NCBI GenBank assembly: GCA_033026295.1
Contig: CM065168.1
Span: 29,029,226-29,093,225, forward strand
Direction: 5' to 3'
Length of the DNA stretch: 64,000 bases
From: Channa striata
Taxonomy: Eukaryota > Chordata > Actinopteri > Anabantiformes > Channidae
The notes under the pieces are model-generated. The model ran no database searches. It was given only the letters and a program-made list of their open reading frames with translations, and had not been told where the DNA came from. Made by a program: the position numbers and the translations under genes. Positions 33,395 through 45,064 of the stretch are shown one piece after another (the stretch's first letter is position 1; each line of letters starts with the position of its first letter).

Positions 33395-33560
33395 GAATTG
33401 CCAGGCCACAGTTGAGGTCATGAGGGCTGGAGCTCCATGAAGTCAAAGGTCAGGCCAGATAGTCAAGACTTTGCACAAGCCCAGAGCAGGTGTCCTAGCA
33501 ACCAGGCTTGGCACAGGGACAGGAAGCTTACAAATGCACTCTGTCAGAGGTACAGAAACA
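33395..33560. promoter_or_regulatory. Candidate regulatory element with nuclear-receptor and RFX words
   Basis: TCAAAGGTCA (33443-33452) is a good extended nuclear-receptor half site, and GTGTCCTAGCAACC (33490-33503) is X-box-like. The surrounding sequence is non-repetitive with moderate GC. Confidence 0.3.
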
Positions 33561-34159
33561 GTAAAAGTCAAAGCGCCCATATTCTCTCTCTCTCTCACAG
33601 ACTATTTTAGAAGCACTATGCAACACATGACCCAAAAAATCTAACCCAGTTGTGGGATTTCCCTTGCTTTTCTTTCCTTCCTTTGATTTTAACTTTTGCG
33701 TCATTTAGTTGTTTCCACCCGTTGAACTCAATTGCATTCTAGCCTTTAGTTAGTGCCACAGAATCACAGACCAGCTTTATCCACTGAATACTCATTCAGA
33801 AGGCGACATCTGCTACAACTTCACCTAAAAATGTCCTACCACAAACAAACCATTTCTTTTTCTTTTCTTTTTTTTTTTTTTTTTACATTTCCCAATTTAC
33901 ATCGTACAGAGGAATATATCTGAATCTGTCGGTTTCTTTGCTTCCATCAAGGATTGCTCCTGTTGGGTTGTCTGTGTATTCATAATTTGTTTGATGAGAC
34001 CATTGGTCACTGACAGGTCATGTTTTGCTGGACTTCATTTCTGTCTGCACTATTCATTTCCTTCACACCCCAATGAATTCTGCGCAAACCTTTTAATTTA
34101 AAACATCACAACATGCATCCAGTGTTTTTCAGAGAGCCTGTCGCACAATCAGGCATTTT

Positions 34160-34330
34160 AAGCTGCTACCGTCACAAAAAAGGTCAGGGAAATCCTGGAG
34201 GGAATGACTATTTCCCGATCTCACACCTGGGGCATGAGTAAGCATCAAATCCCCTCTAACTCATCCTAATGACTTTCATGGACCTGTTTGAGATCAGGCC
34301 TTATTAGGAATTACAAATTACATGGTAGCA
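34160..34330. promoter_or_regulatory. Candidate conserved noncoding element
   Basis: Balanced sequence with CTAATGACTTTCATGGAC, CCTTATTAGGAATTACAAATT and GGTCAGGGAAATCCTGGAG. The CC(W)6GG-like CCTTATTAGG matches a serum-response-factor CArG box exactly in form. Confidence 0.35.
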
Positions 34331-35393
34331 GGTTCCTCTCGTTTCTGATGCGTTTATCACAACTGACATTTACGATTTACAACATTATTTTGGTAGAGGC
34401 AGGCTTACTTGTGTTCAATGATGGTCCAACAATTATCCATTCCAAAAAGAAAAAAGTTTATTGAATCCTAGGTTCCACAGTTGTGCTGATAACAGTCCAC
34501 TGATCATGTTGATATGAAAACCAAAATCCCAGAGAGCGTGATATAAACTGTTCACCTCCACAGATACACACTGTCCACCACAGCCTTGTTGCTCACATTG
34601 GTATTGGGCCACAAACAGCAATGCAATTTGACAACTGGTTAGGCAAACGTCAAATGTTATTCTTTGATGTCATTGATGATGTCATCAATACTCCTTTACA
34701 TACAATAATTTGATTAACCTTTCAAGACACAGCATGACTGTAGGAAAAAAACTAAAGTAGAACAAACAGACAAATATATGGTTGGTACAAATTTCCTCTT
34801 AAGGTCTCTTGTAATTTTTTTTGACAATGGCAGTATGAGATGTTTTAAAGTTTAATGTTTCCCATACATTCATTTATTTGTAGCCACAAGAATATAATTT
34901 ACAGTCTTATTTGTTTTTTTTTTATTTATTTTCTTTTCTTCTTTTTTAGTATTTAAAATTAATAAAATCACCTTGCTTATGTGAAACTCTCTGTGTCTCT
35001 CTATGAGCAAGAGAGGGTCAGGGAGAGGCAGCAGGTGAAATTATTTCTACCTATAACTCGGAAACAAAACCTTACTGCATGTAGTTAGTGGATGTGGACT
35101 TACAGGTTGAAGATACAGGATAAGGCGTGTCTCCTGTTGAGGTCAGAGATGGACACATCAAGGCAACGTCGTAGCCGCTTTCTCCATAAATGTCCATGTG
35201 ATGTTTGACAGACCTTTATGCAAAAGTCACTGCATCATTTAGAATCTGATAGCATTTCATTAACACTGCTACAGCGCTCTACTGAGGACATAATGCAGTT
35301 ACAAATGATGTTATCAGACGCACGTCGTTTTCTGTTAAGGCAACACTTGGACTCGGTACACGTACTGTAGCATAATTGAAACATTAACCCGCA

Positions 35394-35400
<7 letters not shown>

Positions 35401-35430
<30 letters not shown>
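35401..35430. repeat. (TC)15 microsatellite
   Basis: Uninterrupted 30-bp run ending in CCAG, which imitates a splice acceptor. No plausible exon follows. Confidence 0.95.
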
Positions 35431-35432
<2 letters not shown>

Positions 35433-36489
35433 GATGTCCACGTTTCTTAAATCATGCATTGAGTATTTTTACACACAGCCCACACATTCCCACACTTTTT
35501 TATTGATTATTTAAGTGTTGGAATAGTAACACTTCCTCTGTCCTGTTTTCTCGGTTCTCCACACCACAGCCAGACAAACAGACCTACACAGTAATGCAGT
35601 ACACATGGAACGTGTGGGGGCGAACGTATGGCCTGCTGATTATTAGTTTGAAAGGAAAAGGTGTAGAGAAATTCAGGACAGACCTCATCACAACCGTGGA
35701 CAAAAGAGACGGAGCTTATTGAAAAGAAACAGTGATGGAGAGATGAGAGCATATGGATGGAGGACGACGAGCGAGAACTAATTAAAGAGTTTTAGTTGAG
35801 TGTTGATTCCACGTGGAGTAATGGTCCCAGGTGTGTGAGATCGGGGGGAAACAGAGGTGATGAGAGAAGGGGAAGGAAACTAGGTTCCAGTGTGCCATAT
35901 GTTCTCCTTTTCCCTCTTTCTTCTCACTCGTTTTCATTCTCCTTCACTTCAGTCTATGCACTGGCTCTTCTCTGCTGTACGTCTCCCTCACCATTCTCTC
36001 TCTCTGCCTTTTTTTCTGAGCATCTTTAGCACTTATTGCAGAGTATTACGGGTTGGGTAAGATGACAGTGGGAATGAGTGGGCCACGTCTAGACACGAGT
36101 TTGGCTTTTGTGTGCATTTAAGAATGCCTCAATTACTTCCATAATTTGCCTTGAGTACCTCAGTTGTTTTTTGGAGGTTTCTTTACAGACTATTTGTTTT
36201 GCACACTATATTCTTTAATATACCTTCTGCATTTGCATTGCTTATTGTTTGACTGTGCATTTCCCTGTGTGCACTGGGTAAGACTGTGTGTTTGCAGGTT
36301 GTGTTATTACGCAGACTTTGTACGGCACAGTCCACAAATGTCTACCAGTCTTGGACCACGTTTGCATTGACCACGTGTTTGAAATGACAGGTTATCTAAA
36401 AATAGCAGCTAAACTCACTGACCCTTCCTTAAACACAGCCCCACTCTGCCAGGATAACAACCCCCCTCCGATCACACATCTCTCCACCC

Positions 36490-36662
36490 CGTCATGAAAT
36501 GTGAGCTGCTCCCACTGTACATTCCACTCAGAGGAACGAGCCAACTCCCCTGTAAATTAGAGAGCAGGGGGCTCGCAGTCATTGTTTCATGCCAAACAAA
36601 GGCAGTTAGCAAACAGGAGTTTCCAACTGGTGGTTAGCTGAGCTTTGAGGGGCCGGAGGGAA

Positions 36663-36663
<1 letters not shown>
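36490..36663. promoter_or_regulatory. Candidate conserved noncoding element beside the CTG repeat
   Basis: Contains ACTGTACATTCCACTC (TEAD-like ACATTCCA), TGTAAATTAGAG, TCATTGTTTCATGCCAAACA and CAGTTAGCAAACAGG. Non-repetitive, with no coding signal. Confidence 0.35.

Positions 36664-36702
<39 letters not shown>
36664..36702. repeat. (CTG)13 trinucleotide repeat
   Basis: Thirteen perfect CTG units. No open frame with splice support crosses it, so a polyglutamine or polyleucine coding role is not supported. Confidence 0.97.
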
Positions 36703-36703
<1 letters not shown>

Positions 36704-36999
36704 GTCACCAGGCTGGAGTGCCTCAAGGCTCAGTCCCGGGGCTCCTCTTTAGTCTCTCTCTTTTCCCCCTCTTTAGTATCACTCCGTTTTCCCCCTCTCT
36801 TTCTGTTGTGACTGTGTGCATGCACATCTTTATGTGTGCCCATGTGTGGGCCCTCAGGCTGTTGTCAGGCAGATCACGGGAGCTGTTGTGAGTTAACCCA
36901 GCTGTCTGTCTCTACCTACACACCCAAAGAAGGTGAAAGAAATAAAGAAGCAGAAGGAAAAGCAAGGGAACGGCGATGGGAGGAGGGGGTTTGCAACAG

Positions 37000-38256
37000 G
37001 GAATTAGAGCGAGCGTATTTCTCGATGTGCACAAAACATATCCGCAGGGGAACTGCAAGCCTAGCAAGATTCACAGACTTCCAATTTCTTGAACCAAGAC
37101 TCCCCTCTTCTCCCCCTGACCTTTCTTGGTCTCCTTGTCCCCCTCTCCTTGGCCCTGGAGTGATTTGAGCAAAGGCGTAATCTGTGGAGGAATTCCAAAA
37201 AGCAGGGATTATCCAAAAAGAAAATTGGTAGGTGGGGCTTGAAAAATATTGCGTAGACTGTGACATTTGACACCATTGCGGATTTCAGTTTACGTTGGGG
37301 GATTAAAAATTAACAAAACAAAATAAGATGCTCTTGTTTTGTTTTTTCCTAGAAACAGCTACACTTTGCAGACGCTGTCGTTAAAGCCATTATATGCAAC
37401 TCCTAGTGGTGGCATGGAACGGGAAATTGAGCCGTTCTTCTCCCTGTTCTGAAACAGCTCTGCTTTGCTATTACTTCTATTTTCACAAGCTTCAGATATT
37501 AAAGTATTTAAGGTCTGCATGATACAACTTATGTTGCATATTCGAGATGATTTGAATAGCTTAACTTGGACAGATCCAGTGATTCTAGAATGACTAGGGA
37601 GAATATTGCTGACAACAAAGTAACTTTACTTGTTCAACGTCGTCATTTTTGTTTAAGAAATATCACAGTGATAATTTTTAATACAGTAGATTGTACATCC
37701 CTAATAACACTGCTATAAATCTTTACAAATCAAGCAGAACTGTAGACAAGTCTGTGCTTGGTGAGAAGGGTGACCCTCACCGTCACATGCTGTCAGTGCT
37801 GTTCGGTTATTCTGGGTCACAGGAGGCTTCAACAACACTTTCCGAGATTTGGATATTTGTTTTAGATTAGATTTCTACTAAAACGTGCACACATTTGCAT
37901 ACTGTAGCTGGCAATCTATTTCCTGTGGTGGGTTTTCTTGCCTCCTAAAACATTTCCACCAACATTCTGGACTTTATGTGACCTTCTTTATATGCCAAAC
38001 AAAGGTGGTGTTTTATCTGTGGCAACATTTAGTATAGGTCGACGGCAGGGTGGTGTTTAAAATGATGTGCGTATAGCTGTTATTGTAAACAAGCTGCATC
38101 TTTGAGGCTTAGCTCCTTCTGTCCTACTTAACTGGTCGATAAACAGGCTTCAGCATTAATTATGGTGATGGCTGATATTGCACCTTCTTACATCATGTTG
38201 GTACAGTATCTTGTTTATGTATTTTTGTCTGGTTGTGTTATTTTTTTTTGTCTATC

Positions 38257-38295
<39 letters not shown>

Positions 38296-38402
38296 GGATC
38301 TCTGCAGAAAAAAATGACAGTGGGTGTATGTGTTGTCTGGCAGCCATAACAGCTACCACTCTGTGAGGCTGATCAGTACATTTGGTTCTGTTCGCCTTAG
38401 TA

Positions 38403-38490
<88 letters not shown>

Positions 38491-39088
38491 TTTTCATATG
38501 TACAGGCAGAATTACATCAGATCTTGTGTTTTTCAGTAGAGCATGTGCATGTTTTCTGCTACATTGTCTTTTTTAGTCTTTGTAGTTGGTTAATATTTTG
38601 GCTGTGTGTGTATGTAAACGGGCTAATGACAGTTAGAACTTTAACATTCATGTGCATTTTGTATACTCAGAATATTTTACATCAATATCATTTCCTAGAA
38701 GGAAGGACTGTGCTTCATGTCCTGGCTTCATTTGGGGCCTTTACAGCAGCAGGTCATGCCCATGGTTTTAGAATGCAGGGTTTAAAAATCCTATATGGAC
38801 GTTCAGCCAAAAAGTTGTATTTATATTTACTTTTCGTACACAATGGCAACTCCAGATGCTTCCTATCCGTAGAAGAGAACACTGATCCATATAAGATCAA
38901 ATCAACCCAAACCAAAACAAAACGATGCAAGTAGATGTCCTCAAATCAGAGCAAACAAAGACAATGGATTATTAATTGTCTCTGCCTGCAAGTATATGGC
39001 AGCATCTTATGTACATGCAAGTAGGCACAAAGGCAATGGATGTGGTGTTTGTATCATTTCTTATATTTGTGATACATTTGCTTTTCAG
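37000..39088. other. Stretch without recognised gene
   Basis: Apart from the microsatellites at 38259-38290 and 38407-38489 it is AT-rich, unremarkable sequence. No supported exon. Confidence 0.45.
38407..38489. repeat. (TG)41 microsatellite, the longest in the window
   Basis: 83 bp of uninterrupted TG. A second TG run of 32 bp lies at 38259-38290, separated by about 115 bp of unique sequence. Confidence 0.98.
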
Positions 39089-39139
39089 GTCATATTTGAT
39101 TTCTGGCCCAAAGTATCACAGTGTGCTCACCAGTGGCAG
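39089..39139 (+). other. Candidate 51-bp exon
   Basis: A strong acceptor (TTTGCTTTTCAG) and a consensus donor (GGCAG followed by GTAAGAG) bound exactly 51 bp. Two frames are open, but neither reads as a known protein and neither joins cleanly to other candidates. It is best read as a 5' UTR or alternative exon of the presumed plus-strand gene. Confidence 0.4.
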
Positions 39140-39499
39140 GTAAGAGGAACAAGCGTATCTTTGTGTGTGTGTGTGTGTGTGTGTGTCTGCGTGTCTGCAT
39201 GTCTCTTTTCTAATAGATTATCGATGCACTGCTCAGTTGGTTGGCTACAGCAGACAGTGGAAATGGGCCTGGACTCCCCTGAGGAAACAAGATCTCTTCA
39301 ACTCACACAATAATACACACTATACTGCTAACAAACACATGCAGCAGCTACAACCACAAGCGCTGTGTGACTTGGTAAGGAAAAAGCTCTCGTGCACAAG
39401 ACTTTAAAGCACATTTTGCACACTCACACACATACTTATGTACAATTAGACACACCGCACACCTGGTGGGTCTTCAGAGGAGTCTCAGCTCCATTCTGC

Positions 39500-39680
39500 C
39501 TCTATCTGAAGATGAAAGGAGGAGGAGAGGAGAGACTGGCAGGAGGGAAAGGAGGAGGGATTAGAGGAGAGGACAAAGAGGAGATGTAGGAGGGGAGGGA
39601 GTGAGGCAGGCAGGGAGGTGGAGGACAAAGACGGAGCAGATAAAGAAGAAGAGAAGGAGGAGAGATGAAGAGTGACAACC
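39500..39680. repeat. Purine-rich (GGAGGA-type) low-complexity tract
   Basis: Almost pure A/G on the plus strand for about 170 bp, built of irregular GGAGGA/AGAGGA units. Frames across it are low-complexity artefacts. Confidence 0.85.
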
Positions 39681-40300
39681 AACTCTGTGCGCACTCCCTT
39701 CTTCTCTCATATACTCCTGTGTGAACAGATGGGTGAAGGTATCAGATTTTAATGTGATGCCAAATGTGAAAAATGGGACACACACCCCTGCAGTCACACA
39801 CTTTCACTTCGCCAGGCACATGCAATGCATTTCCTCCCCGGTTTCCTTTTGTCTTCTTACTCTTCACCACACTTTAATTTACATAAAACACGACAGAGCC
39901 ATGTGTGTGCTCTGCGTGTAGAATCCACGGGCTTGTCGGCTCAGACTAGTTCCACAGTCTCGTTTCCGCAGCGAATGCGCCGTACACACAATCAGAAATG
40001 AGTGCTTGTGCTTAATGATAGAACACTGATGGAATTTGTGTGATGTGGTTAGATTCTTTTACTTGGAGCGTCACTAGGGTCTTTCCTGTGTGGCCAGCAT
40101 TAAATGATGCAAAAAATCTGTTGTTTTAATAAAATAAAATTAGAATGGTAAATGGGCTGTCAGAAAAAGGTAAGATTTTTTTTAGGCTGACATGTCTCTA
40201 TGAAAGATAAATAAATTAAGTTGAAAGGCAGCAAATCACTGAAATTGTACTTATTTGCTCAATGCAGTACTGAAATGAGCACAGACCTATCACAAGTTAC

Positions 40301-40302
<2 letters not shown>

Positions 40303-40350
<48 letters not shown>
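40303..40350. repeat. (GT)24 microsatellite
   Basis: Uninterrupted 48-bp GT run. Confidence 0.97.
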
Positions 40351-40354
<4 letters not shown>

Positions 40355-40669
40355 TGGTCCTGTCTACACAAAAGTGTTTTGCCATTTGTGGTGGTCAGAT
40401 TTGCTGCCAGCATGGAGTTCCCAGTTCCTAGTAAAACAAGTTGAGTTTGATTTTAAATTTGTGGGGTTTTTTTTTGGGACCACCCTCTTTTTTTCCTCCT
40501 TTCCTTTCTCTTTCTCAACTCTTCCTATGTTTTCACCCAGCTGTCAAGTGAATTTTTATGCAAACTTTTAAAATGCTGAAGAAAAGTCAAATGCAAATGC
40601 AGTGTTTTTCCATTAGTCATTTTGCACAGAATAAATATGCTCCCTGAATGTCAAAACAGAACATCCACT

Positions 40670-41010
40670 GGAAAGCTGGAAAGGGTCTCTTAACAACCGA
40701 TCAATTATTGGGCATTAATACTGAGCCAATAATGCCAAAAGCAATTCCTTTTAATGGAAGAGTTTGACATTTAGGTAATGCACTTATTTGTCTCTTTGCT
40801 GAGAATTTCACTACGAGGTTTTTACTTGTCTCGTATGTGTCCAGTAGATATGAGACTTGTCAGGGGCTGATTAGGTTTGTTTAGCATAAAGACTATAAAC
40901 GGGGAGGGAAGACGTCTTAACCTCGCTGTGTTGCGGCTTCAGTTTGCTGTGAAACTGTGTGGCACATAATGCCCTGTAAAACCACAACCTGTCATTTTTA
41001 CACCTCTCAT
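40670..41010. promoter_or_regulatory. Candidate conserved noncoding element
   Basis: CAATTATTGGGCATTAATAC, CCAATAATGCC and TTTTAATGGAAGAG in the first 100 bp, then GATTAGGTTTGTTTAGCATA (forkhead-like) and ACTATAAACGGGG. It is dense in homeodomain/forkhead words and non-repetitive. Confidence 0.35.
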
Positions 41011-41557
41011 CTAACTTTCGACAAGACAGCAGGATTCTGACGCCACTTTGAGAAGCTGTGATATCTTGTGTAAATCTGGAAATGCTGCTGCTGCTCAGAA
41101 GAGGAGCCTTGGGGTTCTTTTAGAAACATTCTTCATTTTACACTTTTGTGGATTAACTGGTCCACAGTTTCAGTTTGCACGGTCCCCTTAGAAACCTTTA
41201 GGCCAACGCTGATTTGATCTTTGAAAAAGCATAAGAATTTCACTTCAACACTGAAACATGTGAACATTCAGAATAGTTAGAGATTTTTGGGTTTTTTGGA
41301 AGACTATAGACAAGGAAATTATAAACCATGGTCACACAATGTGTAATGTGACACACTTTGCTTGAATATTATGGATCCATCCTCCAATATCGCAGTGCAA
41401 TATTATAGCCTGGTGTATTAGTGTAGGTTTTGGAAAAAATCCATCTAAAGTCATAGACTTTAGACTGACGTGTCTCTCTTTCTCTGGCTTTCCTCCTGCC
41501 CTCATTCTCGATTACTTAAGCAAGGCGGTTTGTTTGAGAAAGCTGGTTAATTAACGG

Positions 41558-41640
41558 TGCATTGTGTAAGATTTAGTGAGAGATGTGTAGATTTTTAGTG
41601 TAATCTGAATGTGTATCTCCATGGAGAAGGCCATGCCACA
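41558..41640. repeat. End of a common fish dispersed repeat
   Basis: GGTGCATTGTGTAAGATTTA resembles the conserved terminus of a widespread fish nonautonomous element. The rest has decayed beyond recognition. Confidence 0.35.
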
Positions 41641-42059
41641 ATCTTTTTTCAATTGAATTTCTGATTTACAGATACTGCAGAATTATATAGAGGACATATT
41701 GTGCATGAATTACAATTAATATTTTTATTCTGGGGCTCTCTGATGAAAAACGGCCCTCATCACCCCTAGGCCATTCTGTTCTGATTGATCTACTTGCAAA
41801 AGTCTGGGAAATTTAATAAACATCTGGCAACAGAGTCGACAGACAAGCAAGCTTTTATTTTGTGTGATTTTTCTACATAAAAAATGAGTGTGAAACTTTT
41901 TGTCATTTCAAAGTAAGAGAATGTCGAAAGAGTTTCCTTTTTCCCATCAATTTATTTAATGCACAATAGGCTAGTCCATGTTCCTTCATTGTCATAAGTA
42001 GCAAAACTGGTCAGGGAGTGAAAATACAGTTACAGTAAAATAATGAAGATATTATTGCA

Positions 42060-42560
42060 GATGTTTCCATCCCCCTTTTTGAAATGATTTCTAATACTTT
42101 GTACGTCCCCCCTCTGACTTTCTAACCTCTTCCAGCCCCTGTGGTTACCCTTGGGGCAATGTTTGTATCCTTTCAGGTTTAATTGTTTTTTCTTCACATA
42201 GTTGCTCAAGTTAACCAAATTGCTTGTTTTGTCTGCCATGTGCAATCCTCATGAGCAATATTTACTCTCATCGCACATTCCTGTGCAAATTATGACCAAA
42301 TTATTTCACTTTGGTCTCATCACACCACATAATCTGGTTGCAAATATTGTTTGGTTTGTTCACGTGCTCCTAATCACACTCCAAGCATGCTGCCCTATGC
42401 CTAGAAGTAAGACATGGCCTCCCGTGTGCCTTTCTCCCACTCTTAAATGTGGAGATGTGGACGTTCATTCCAGTTGCCCTTAAGGACTTTGTCAGGTCAC
42501 CTGAAATCTTGAGCAAGTTTCCTTCTTCATGTTCTACTTCTTCATTCTTCCACATTCACA
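42060..42560 (-). mobile_element. Fossil Tc1-like transposase, antisense
   Basis: Minus-strand conceptual translation gives an N-terminal helix-turn-helix-like stretch (42370-42555, including GDLTKSLRATGMNV and RPCLTSRHRAACLE), followed after a short gap by WCDETKVK at 42307-42330. The latter is the first catalytic Asp block of Tc1 (WSDETK-type). A stop follows at once and the rest is scrambled, so the copy is dead. Confidence 0.6.
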
Positions 42561-43189
42561 TCAGCGCACATCGTAACAGTTAGGCTACAAATCAAAATAA
42601 AAAAACGGCACCAACTATTTAAGTATTTCTGTGTTTAATTGAACAGATCATAACTTATTGTGCTTTTTTCGTTTACGGACACTCAGACGTTTGAGCTCCC
42701 CGTGTTTTACGTACATACTGTATATATCCACAGAGAATCTTGTGGATTAACGCAGACATACCTCTCAAATCTTGCGTGGGCCTGAATGTCAAGTAAGGGG
42801 ATTCCTCGAGCCAACTTTCTGCCAGGAGACACGTGTCATTTGCTAAGGGAAAAACTCCTCAATGTTGCATTTGTGTCAGTGCAAGAGAACACAGCCACCC
42901 GAACGCAGAGAGACAGTCCCTTATGTGCAGCCCAGATGTTTCCGCCTTTTTCTGACACGCTCGCTTTCATGTGTATTTATTGGATAAACTCATCACTAAT
43001 CCAAAAGATCAGCGAGTAAAGTTTCTTGTCGTAATTCATCAAATGTTGCCGTTCTCTCAAAGTGTTTTCCTCTCTGCCCTGTTTTCTCTCTCTCTCGAGT
43101 ACGACTTGCTGTGGTGATAAATCCACAGCAGACGGGGAAGGAGAGGGTATGTTTGACAAAGGCAGAGAAAGAGGGAGGGGGGTGTTGGA

Positions 43190-43290
43190 AAAAGCAGTGC
43201 CTAAACCAGTGTTAATTGAACACAGCTGTACCTCGTTAAACATTAATTGGCAATTAATCAGCTCACACCCCCTAGTTGAACATATCTTGA
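43190..43290. promoter_or_regulatory. Candidate homeodomain-rich element
   Basis: ATTAATTGGCAATTAAT (43242-43258) is a near-perfect palindrome of two TAATT half sites. GTTAATTGAACACAG and CGTTAAACATTAATT lie just upstream. Non-repetitive. Confidence 0.4.
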
Positions 43291-43504
43291 ATATATCTTT
43301 TGAGAAACGGGGGAGGGGGGGGGGTAAAGTAAATTATTCACGGTAGCACAAGGAAACCCTGTTCTAGCTTAGCCTCTCTCTCTCTCACTCACTCACTCTC
43401 TTTTCTCGTTCCTCCGTCCTCTCACTGTTCCTCTTGGTTTGTCATTCAGCCCATTAATCTGGTTTTCGGCCTTTATCTCCGCTTCCTTCCTCATCTGTCT
43501 GTAG

Positions 43505-43623
43505 TTCATCCAGAGATGGAGAGAGAGGGAGTGAAAGAGAGACGTCCCAGCGAGGAGGAAGTGTGACCAGGGAAGGGTGGGATGGGGACGGGGACGGGGG
43601 GAGTGTCGTTGATGCTCCTGCAC
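43505..43623 (+). other. Candidate 119-bp noncoding exon
   Basis: It starts after a long polypyrimidine acceptor (CCTTCCTCATCTGTCTGTAG) and ends before GTGAGTG. The body is purine-rich (GAGAGAGGGAGTG, GGGGACGGGGACGG), as exons with splicing enhancers can be. No protein match. Purine-rich low complexity is also common by chance here. Confidence 0.35.
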
Positions 43624-44513
43624 GTGAGTGGATGCGCAACTGTCCACGCAAAAGTCGGCGAACTTGTTCTTGAATCTGTTTTCCTTTGTTGCTTGGATTA
43701 TTTAATCCCACCTCTGTCTTTTCACCTGCTTAAACCTGAGCTTTCTCTCGCTGTACTCTCCACATATTCTGTATTTTTAATACAACCTACAACTTAGACA
43801 TTCCCATTCTCTCTTTCTCTAACCAGGTAAATTCTAACTCCAGCACTAATAAAAAAAAACAATTCACTGTAAAGTCAACACCTGCATTATGTAATCGGCT
43901 GTACTGGAATTCACAATAGGTGATGGCAGAGAGGCTTTGAAGTTGTCTTCTGAACTCAGGAGAGTTTTCAAAAAGCTCCGTTTTCAAGTGTGTGGATAAA
44001 GAGCAACAGCTGAGAAAAACAAAAGTCTATTTTGAGCCATAGCCAGCTAGAGTCAATGTAGTCTCCGAGAAACCTGTGAATGCTGCGCAAGTTTATATTC
44101 AGCATATGTGGCCACAGGCACTTTGTGTTCCTGCTGTAAAGTGTTTGACTACATACTGTGTGTGTTTTGTGTGCACAGTTAACCCAGTCTGTCCTGTAGA
44201 TCCAGTACATCTGCTGACTCTCCCAGGACTGATTACAGCAACAAGGCAGCCTGCATGCAGTGCACTGACTGACACACATTCTCTTCATCCGTCACTATCT
44301 CCTCGTTCCTGCTTGCAGTTTTATCCCAAATCTACAACCGTTTCCATCTCACTTAAACACTCTTAACTGCTTTGTTTCCCTCGCTCTCTATTCATTATCT
44401 CTCTCTTTATCATCTCTCTCTTTCTCTTTTAGCGGAGACATATTGGCCAGATCCCAAAGTTACCTGCCATTTCTCACCCTCTGTCTTCTCCTACCTACTT
44501 TCCTTTCGTTTCC

Positions 44514-44571
44514 ACTGTCCCCTATATCTCTATATGCCGTGGTGATGGCGTATAGAGATATAGGGGACAGT
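44514..44571. other. 58-nt hairpin: 25-bp arms with one mismatch and an 8-nt loop
   Basis: The left arm 44514-44538 begins ACTGTCCCCTATATC and the right arm 44547-44571 ends GATATAGGGGACAGT. The arms pair over 25 bp with a single T/C difference (a G-T wobble on the RNA if transcribed on plus). The loop is GTGGTGAT. The flanks are pyrimidine-rich and not part of the stem. It is shorter than a typical animal pre-miRNA loop-stem and may instead record a template-switch event. Confidence 0.93.
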
Positions 44572-45064
44572 ATGTCTTTCTTTCTAGCCCTCTCTTTCTG
44601 GGCTTCAACTCAAATATTACAAATGCTTCTGTGTACTGGCTAGGGGCCAAATCGGCAAGGTGATAAAACAATACAGCGAGAGAATTATGTAACGTGCCAC
44701 CATATGGACTGCCCTCGATTCCTCCTTCCTCCGCAGGTGGACTTCTTCGCTCCTTATTCCTTCATAGTTTTATGTCCTTGTGTTCACATTTTGCTTTCTT
44801 TTTATAGGGTGAATTGGGTTAATTTTGGGTGAAGGTATACTATAGACACAGAAAACAGCTGGACTTTGGACTCATTATGAACCCCATGGGTAGGGTCTAA
44901 GAAAACCAAAGCCTGTCTTCAATGTTCGCGAATCCACCATCCCGACAGCACTTTTCTTGATTGTTGTGTAAATCATTATCCTGGCCAAGATTTCTTTTAT
45001 ACCAAGACAATGAGCCCTTTTTTGAGGTAGAGGGGGGCCAGTGGTTTGATTTGATCAACTTCTC

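Noticed and set aside
35401..35434. (TC)15 followed by CCAG as a splice acceptor
   Set aside because: It is a microsatellite that imitates a polypyrimidine tract; no donor-bounded exon follows.
36189..36276. Acceptor TTTCTTTACAG and donor GTAAGACTG around an 88-bp AT-rich segment
   Set aside because: Composition is intronic and no other evidence supports it.
36664..36702. Coding polyglutamine or polyleucine tract
   Set aside because: No splice-supported open frame crosses the CTG repeat and neighbouring sequence has regulatory, not coding, texture.
39217..39374. Possible second exon after 39089-39139 with one open 52-codon frame
   Set aside because: The open frame cannot be joined in phase to the 51-bp candidate without a stop, and the peptide resembles nothing known. 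An intron of under 80 bp is also unlikely to matter here.
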